From NCBI RefSeq assembly GCF_022430545.2, contig NZ_CP092488.2, positions 1,178,001-1,242,000 of the forward strand: 64,000 nucleotides of DNA, read 5' to 3'. The notes under the pieces were generated by a model that did no database searches, was not told where the DNA came from, and worked only from the letters and a program-made list of their open reading frames with translations. Shown here piece after piece: positions 59,596 through 64,000 of the stretch. Both the position numbers and the translations under genes were made by a program. Each line of letters begins with the position of its first letter. The first letter of the stretch is position 1. Source of the DNA: Mycobacterium paraterrae (GTDB lineage: Bacteria; Actinomycetota; Actinomycetes; Mycobacteriales; Mycobacteriaceae).

Positions 59596-61707
59596 TCAGC
59601 GTGGTAAGCCCAGCAGGCGTTCGGCGGCGAGGGTCAGCAGGATCTGCTCGGTGCCACCCGCGATCGTCAGGCAGCGGGTGTTGAGGAAGTCTTTGACGAT
59701 CTTGTCCGCGACGATTCCGGATCCCTCGGACAGCTCCATCCGATATTCGGCCAGCGCCTGCCGGTACCGCACACCGATCAGTTTGCGCACGCTCGATTGC
59801 GCACCGGGGTCTTTGCCACCCACCGCCAGTTGAGCGATGCGCTGATCGAGCAGCGAGCCGACCTGCGCGGTGATGATCAGCTGGGCTAGTTGATCCTGTT
59901 GCGCCGCATCGAGATTCGCCTTCGCCGCCTCGGCCAGCAGCTGTTCCATCGGATTGCCGAGCGCGGTACCCGCGGCCATGGCGACGCGTTCGTTGGCCAG
60001 CGTGGTGCGGGCCAGCCGCCAGCCGTCGTTGACGGCGCCGACCACCATCTCGTCGGGAACGAACACGTTGTCCAGGAACACCTCGTTGAACAGCGCGTCG
60101 CCGGTGATCTCACGCAGCGGGCGGATCAGGATGCCAGGCGAACTCATGTCGATCAGGAAGTAGGTGATGCCCTTGTGTTTCGGGGCGTCGGGATCGGTGC
60201 GGGCCAGGCACACACCCCACTGCGCCTTGTGCGCCGACGACGTCCAGACCTTCTGTCCGGTCAACTCCCAGCCGCCGTCGGCCCGGACCGCTTTGGTGCG
60301 AAGCGACGCCAGGTCCGATCCTGCGCCGGGCTCGGAAAACAGCTGGCACCAGAAGATTTCACCGCTCAGAGTGCCCGGTACGAACCGCTCGACCTGCTCG
60401 GGCGTGCCGTGCTCGAGAATCGTCGGCGCCGCCCACCAGCCGATCACCAGGTCCGGCCGCGTGACGTCGGCCGAGGCCATCTCCTGGTCGATCAGCAGTT
60501 GCTCGGCCGGGCCGGCGCCGCGTCCGTACGGCGCCGGCCAGTGCGGCGCCAGCAAGCCAACCTCGGCAAGCTTGGCTTGGCGCTCGTCCTCGGCCAGCGC
60601 GGCGACTCCGGCAACGGCGTCCGCGATCTCGGGCCGCACGTGGTCGACCTCGCTGAGGTCGATGCTGAGATCGCGGCGGACGCCGTCCTGGGTCAGCTCC
60701 GCGGTCCGGCGCAGCCAGCGGGCGGGACCGCCGAGGAACTGCCCGATCCCGTAGGCCCGGCGGAGGTAGAGATGCGCGTCGTGCTCCCACGTGATCCCGA
60801 TGCCGCCGAGCACCTGAATGCAGTCTTTGGTGGTGGCCTTGACCGCATCGATGGCGACACCGGTGGCGATGGCCGCAGCGATGGACAGCTGCCGCGGGTC
60901 ACCGTCTTCGGCTGCCCGGGCCGCGTCGGCGGCGGCGACCGCCACCTGCTCGGTGCGGCAAAGCATTTCGGCGCACAGATGCTTGATCGCCTGGAAGCTG
61001 CCGATCGGCTTGCCGAATTGCTCGCGCACCTTCGCATAGGCGACGGCGGTGTCCAACGCCCACCGGGTGACGCCGGCGGCCTCCGCGGACAGCAGCGTCG
61101 CGGTGAGATCGGTCACCCACCCCCCCGGGGCATCGATGACGCGGGCCGCCGCCGACGTGAGCACTACGCGGGCTAGTGGCCGGGAGAAGTCGGTGGCCGT
61201 CAACGGCTCGACCGAGACGCCCGCCGACACGCCATCGACCAGTAGCCAGGAGTCACCTGCGGGCAGCAGGATCAGACCGTCGTCGACGCCACCGAGCACC
61301 CACGGCAGCGTTCCCGAGACCTGCGACGTGGTCTGGTCGAACTCGACGTCACCGTCGAACGCAAGCCCGGCGGTGCGTTCACCGGCCGCCAGCGCCGCAC
61401 GCAGTTGCGGATCACCTACGACGAGCGTGGCCAACGCCGTGCTGGCCACCGGGCCGGGCACTAATGCCCTGGCAGCTTCCTCGACCATTGCGGCAAGGTC
61501 CTCGATGGTTCCGCCGGCGCCGCCGCAGTCCTCGGGCACGGCGACACCGAACAAGCCGAGGCCGGCCAGCCCGTGGAATACCGGCTGCCAGGCCTTCGGC
61601 TCACCCTGTTCGATAGACCGGACCGCCTCCGTCGCGCCGGAGCCCGCAGCCCAGTCGCGCACCAGCTCCCGCGCGGCCAACTGCTCGTCGGTGAAAGTGG
61701 TCGCCAC
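59596..61707 (-). CDS. fadE34: Two-domain acyl-CoA dehydrogenase FadE34 (ChsE3)
   Basis: A 703-residue tandem acyl-CoA dehydrogenase, orthologous to Rv3573c, active on the C24 steroid side-chain CoA ester. The N-terminal dehydrogenase half (VFHGLAGLGLFGVAVPEDCG to YLRRAYGIGQFLGGPARWLR) is followed by a complete second half (LFSEPGAGSDLASLRTKAVR, KVWTSSAHKAQW, GGTEQILLTLAAERLLGLP). The start is GTG at 61707, with GAGGAG 8 nt upstream; longer in-frame readings cross the KstR site. It is divergent from kstR. Confidence 0.96.
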   Translation of the reverse strand: MATTFTDEQLAARELVRDWAAGSGATEAVRSIEQGEPKAWQPVFHGLAGLGLFGVAVPEDCGGAGGTIEDLAAMVEEAARALVPGPVASTALATLVVGDPQLRAALAAGERTAGLAFDGDVEFDQTTSQVSGTLPWVLGGVDDGLILLPAGDSWLLVDGVSAGVSVEPLTATDFSRPLARVVLTSAAARVIDAPGGWVTDLTATLLSAEAAGVTRWALDTAVAYAKVREQFGKPIGSFQAIKHLCAEMLCRTEQVAVAAADAARAAEDGDPRQLSIAAAIATGVAIDAVKATTKDCIQVLGGIGITWEHDAHLYLRRAYGIGQFLGGPARWLRRTAELTQDGVRRDLSIDLSEVDHVRPEIADAVAGVAALAEDERQAKLAEVGLLAPHWPAPYGRGAGPAEQLLIDQEMASADVTRPDLVIGWWAAPTILEHGTPEQVERFVPGTLSGEIFWCQLFSEPGAGSDLASLRTKAVRADGGWELTGQKVWTSSAHKAQWGVCLARTDPDAPKHKGITYFLIDMSSPGILIRPLREITGDALFNEVFLDNVFVPDEMVVGAVNDGWRLARTTLANERVAMAAGTALGNPMEQLLAEAAKANLDAAQQDQLAQLIITAQVGSLLDQRIAQLAVGGKDPGAQSSVRKLIGVRYRQALAEYRMELSEGSGIVADKIVKDFLNTRCLTIAGGTEQILLTLAAERLLGLPR

Positions 61708-61761
61708 CTGAACTCCTCGATCGACGGGGCTTGGCGGCACCGTAGAGGCAACACGCCGGAC

Positions 61762-61775
61762 TAGAACGTGTTCTA
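61762..61775. promoter_or_regulatory. KstR operator between fadE34 and kstR (autoregulation)
   Basis: TAGAACGTGTTCTA is a near-perfect palindrome 55 bp from the fadE34 GTG and upstream of kstR, as expected for an autoregulated repressor. Confidence 0.9.
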
Positions 61776-61990
61776 ATAGTGCCAGTGTTCGACCGTCAAG
61801 TCGAATGCCATCGCAGCAGGACATCCCGGTGTCCCGGCCGCACGGAGGTGGGATATTCGCGCTCGGCATGCGTATCGTTTCGGGCGAGCGCGTAGGAAAA
61901 GGAGCTGTCCGTCAGATGACCCCTTCTGGTTCGGGGCACGCAGAAGCCACGCCGGGTTCGTCCTCCGCGCAACCTCGTGAGGTGATGAAC

Positions 61991-62596
61991 GTGGCGGTAC
62001 TGGCTGAGTCGGAATTGGGTTCCGAAGCGCAGCGGGAGCGCCGCAAGCGCATCCTGGACGCGACGATGGCAATCGCGTCCAAGGGCGGCTACGAGGCGGT
62101 TCAGATGCGCGCGGTGGCTGACCGCGCCGATGTCGCGGTCGGCACGCTGTACCGGTATTTCCCGTCGAAGGTGCACTTGCTGGTGTCGGCGCTGGGCCGT
62201 GAGTTCGAACGAATCGACGCCAAGACCGACCGCTCCACGCTGGTCGGGGGAACGCCGAGCCAGCGACTGAACTTCATGATCAGCAAGCTCAACCGCGCGA
62301 TGCAACGCAATCCGCTGCTGACCGAGGCCATGACCCGGGCCTACGTGTTCGCCGACGCGTCGGCGGCCGGTGAAGTGGATCAGGTGGAGAAGTTGATCGA
62401 CTCGATGTTTGCCCGCGCGATGAGTGACGGCGAACCGACCGAGGAGCAGTACCACATCGCCCGGGTGATCTCGGATGTATGGACCAACAATCTGCTGGCC
62501 TGGCTGACCCGGCGGGCCTCGGCCACCGACGTCAGCAAGCGGCTGGAGCTGGCGGTTCGGCTGCTGATCGGCAACGGAGAAAACGCCCAAAGCTAG
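61991..62596 (+). CDS. kstR: TetR-family repressor KstR of cholesterol catabolism
   Basis: A repressor of the sterol regulon, released by 3-oxo-cholestenoyl-CoA-type ligands. The helix-turn-helix is QMRAVADRADVAVGTLYRYF near 40-59, and the rest (SKVHLLVSALGREFERIDAK and onward) matches KstR closely. The GTG at 61991 (201 residues, MAVLAESELGSEAQ) agrees with M. tuberculosis KstR and has GAGGTGATG before it. ATG at 61985 and ATG at 61916 (after AAAAGGAG, adding a Ser/Pro-rich stretch) are real alternatives. It overlaps the convergent LacI gene by 4 bp. Confidence 0.96.
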   Translation: MAVLAESELGSEAQRERRKRILDATMAIASKGGYEAVQMRAVADRADVAVGTLYRYFPSKVHLLVSALGREFERIDAKTDRSTLVGGTPSQRLNFMISKLNRAMQRNPLLTEAMTRAYVFADASAAGEVDQVEKLIDSMFARAMSDGEPTEEQYHIARVISDVWTNNLLAWLTRRASATDVSKRLELAVRLLIGNGENAQS

Positions 62597-63666
62597 GCGG
62601 GCGGACCGGCGGTGCGTCCGCGGATCAGCGTGGTCTCGAGCACCTCGATCGTCGGGTTGATATCCCCGTTGAGTAGCAATTCCCCTGCGCGGCGGCCTTT
62701 TTGCAGGCTCGGTTGGGCGACCGTGGTCAGGCCGCGGTTCATCGCCTCGGACACTCCGTCGAAGCCGGTGATCGTTATCTGCCCGGGCGCGAACCTGCCA
62801 TGGGCCCGCAGGTAGTCCATCGCAGAGATGGCCAAGACGTCGGCAGTGCACATCAGCGCGGTGATCCGAGGGTTCGCCTCGAGGGCGGTCTGCGCTGCGA
62901 CTCCACCGGAATCTGTTGTGTGGTCGTGACTTTCGACGACGGTGAGCGAGTCGGGGTCGAGACCGGCGGCCGCCATCGCGTCGCGGACACCGCGGATGCG
63001 TTCGCTCTGCACGTGAAACGTCGATCCGTGCAGACGTTTCGCGTCGACCAGGCCCTGGAACTGATCTCGCAGCAGCCGCATGGTGAGCAATCCGATCTCA
63101 CGATGACCGAGGCCCAGCACGTGATCGGCCATCGTGCGCATCGCCGCGCGGTCGTCGATGCCCACCTGGGACGCGCCCGGCACATCCTTAGGTTGGTCGA
63201 CCACTACCAGCGGTAGACGTCGCTGCAAGACCACTTGGAGGTAGGGGTCGTCACCGGCCGCCGAATAGACCACAAAGCCGTCGACGCCCGCGGCAAGCAC
63301 CGATGCCGCGCCCTCGGCGACGCTGCGGCTCGGTCCGACCGCCACCAGCAACAGGCCCTGACCGCCCATCTCACACGATTGCGCAAGGCCCGCAACGAAA
63401 TCCAGCGCAGCCGGATCGCTGAAGGAATACGTCAGGGGCTCTGTGATGACCAGACCGACGGCACCCGCGCGGCGGGTCCGCAACGATCGCGCCACCGGGT
63501 CGGGGCCCGGATAGCCCAGCCTCTTGGCGGTGTCGAGCACGCGTTCGCGCAATGCGTCCGAGAGTTGGTCGGGCCGGTTGTAGGCGTTCGAAATGGTCGT
63601 TCGGGAGACTTTGAGCTCAGCTGCCAACGATGCCAGGGTGGCCCGGCGTCGGGGCAGGGGGCTCAT
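62593..63666 (-). CDS. LacI-family transcriptional regulator (Rv3575c-like)
   Basis: A 357-residue LacI/GalR regulator. The N-terminal helix-turn-helix is LASLAAELKVSRTTISNAYN near 11-30, with the hinge SDALRERVLDTAKRLGYPGP near 36-55. The periplasmic-binding-like effector domain follows (VGLVITEPLTYSFSDPAALD, GVDGFVVYSAAGDDPYLQV, ITGFDGVSEAMNRGLTTVAQ). It is divergent from the LamB/YcsF gene at 63728, which is therefore a candidate target. Its effector is unknown. Confidence 0.92.
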   Translation of the reverse strand: MSPLPRRRATLASLAAELKVSRTTISNAYNRPDQLSDALRERVLDTAKRLGYPGPDPVARSLRTRRAGAVGLVITEPLTYSFSDPAALDFVAGLAQSCEMGGQGLLLVAVGPSRSVAEGAASVLAAGVDGFVVYSAAGDDPYLQVVLQRRLPLVVVDQPKDVPGASQVGIDDRAAMRTMADHVLGLGHREIGLLTMRLLRDQFQGLVDAKRLHGSTFHVQSERIRGVRDAMAAAGLDPDSLTVVESHDHTTDSGGVAAQTALEANPRITALMCTADVLAISAMDYLRAHGRFAPGQITITGFDGVSEAMNRGLTTVAQPSLQKGRRAGELLLNGDINPTIEVLETTLIRGRTAGPPA

Positions 63667-63727
63667 GCATTGTGAGGCTACCGGGAATTGCCCGGTCGAG
63701 CCGATTTTCGACGACTAAGCTGACCAG

Positions 63728-64000
63728 GTGGCCCGCATCGACCTCAACGCCGATCTCGGCGAGGGCTTCGGCGTCTGGCGACTCGGCGACGACGAAGCCA
63801 TGCTGGGCATCGTCACCAGCGCCAATATCGCATGCGGATTCCACGCTGGTGACCCGGCCGCACTGCTGTCGGTGTGCCGACTGGCCGCCGAGCGTGGTGT
63901 GCGGATCGGCGCGCAGGTGTCCTACCGTGATCTGGCCGGATTTGGCCGGCGCTTCATCGACGTCACATACGACGACCTGCTCGCCGACGTGGTGTATCAG
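63728..64000 (+). CDS. pxpA: LamB/YcsF family protein, 5-oxoprolinase subunit A (PxpA), N-terminal part
   Basis: The first 91 codons of a LamB/YcsF protein run off the window end. ARIDLNADLGEGFGVWRLGD at the N-terminus, then IVTSANIACGFHAGDPAALL and IGAQVSYRDLAGFGRRF, are the family signature, with the conserved NADxGE and CGxHAGD motifs. PxpA acts with PxpB and PxpC in ATP-dependent 5-oxoproline hydrolysis; whether pxpB and pxpC follow cannot be seen. The start is GTG at 63728. The 61-bp divergent spacer with the LacI gene shows no clear operator to me. Confidence 0.93.
   Translation, partial: MARIDLNADLGEGFGVWRLGDDEAMLGIVTSANIACGFHAGDPAALLSVCRLAAERGVRIGAQVSYRDLAGFGRRFIDVTYDDLLADVVYQ

Overview
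The window comes from a Mycobacterium chromosome, most likely a non-tuberculous species. It is GC-rich, packed with short ATGA and GTGA gene overlaps, and gene for gene it follows the order of the M. tuberculosis cholesterol-catabolism locus (about Rv3520c to Rv3575c). The two regulators of that pathway, KstR and KstR2, and nine KstR-type plus two KstR2-type palindromic operators are present. I saw no PE/PPE genes, rRNA, tRNA, insertion sequence or CRISPR array, and no gene-free stretch longer than about 300 bp.

Layout. 1-8 kb: a KstR-controlled divergent unit (F420-type oxidoreductase; OB-fold protein, ltp4, ltp3, a second F420-type oxidoreductase and an NTF2-fold protein), then a gamma-carbonic-anhydrase-like protein, kshA and a small Cys-rich protein. 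8-14.4 kb: minus-strand sulfotransferase, SDR and DUF1214 genes with their own operator, a small hemophore-related protein, and hsaF-hsaG-hsaE. 14.4-17 kb: kstD and hsd4B. 17-18 kb: a DUF559 nuclease-like gene bracketed by paired palindromes. 18-24 kb: the igr-type side-chain operon cyp125, a fused fadE28-fadE29 gene, chsH2, chsH1 and ltp2. 24-28.9 kb: fadA5, an NTF2-fold protein, a Ddn-like protein, an epimerase, a secreted histidine-phosphatase-like protein and a metallo-beta-lactamase-fold protein. 28.9-34.2 kb: the KstR2 regulon, first half (two SDRs, echA20, ipdA, ipdB, ipdC). 34.2-37.2 kb: an insert with VOC, DUF899, TetR, CDGP and a second palindrome-flanked DUF559 gene. 37.3-45.6 kb: the KstR2 regulon, second half (fadA6, kstR2, ipdF, fadE30; fadD3, fadE31, fadE32, fadE33). 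45.7-47.7 kb: an aminotransferase and nat. 47.7-52.9 kb: an island (methyltransferase, FAD monooxygenase, unknown protein, glutamate-synthase-like protein) lying between nat and hsaB. 53-58.3 kb: hsaB, hsaC, hsaD, hsaA, kshB and a secreted protein. 58.4-64 kb: a DJ-1/PfpI protein, a membrane protein, fadE34, kstR, a LacI regulator and the start of a LamB/YcsF (PxpA) gene.

How the genes work together. Cyp125 oxidises the sterol side chain. FadA5, the fused ChsE1-ChsE2, ChsH1-ChsH2, Ltp2 and FadE34 shorten it. KstD and KshAB open ring B. HsaAB, HsaC and HsaD break rings A and B, and HsaE, HsaG and HsaF convert the released dienoate to central metabolites. FadD3 activates the remaining C/D-ring propionate (HIP), which IpdF, FadE30-33, EchA20, IpdAB, IpdC and FadA6 degrade. 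KstR controls the first part and KstR2 the HIP part.

The most unusual observations are two DUF559 genes, each lying between directly repeated palindromic units with its stop codon inside one unit; the single-chain ChsE1-ChsE2 fusion; the island between hsaB and nat; and a recurrent leaderless promoter layout in which a TAnnnT box in or beside the operator sits 6-7 nt from the start codon.
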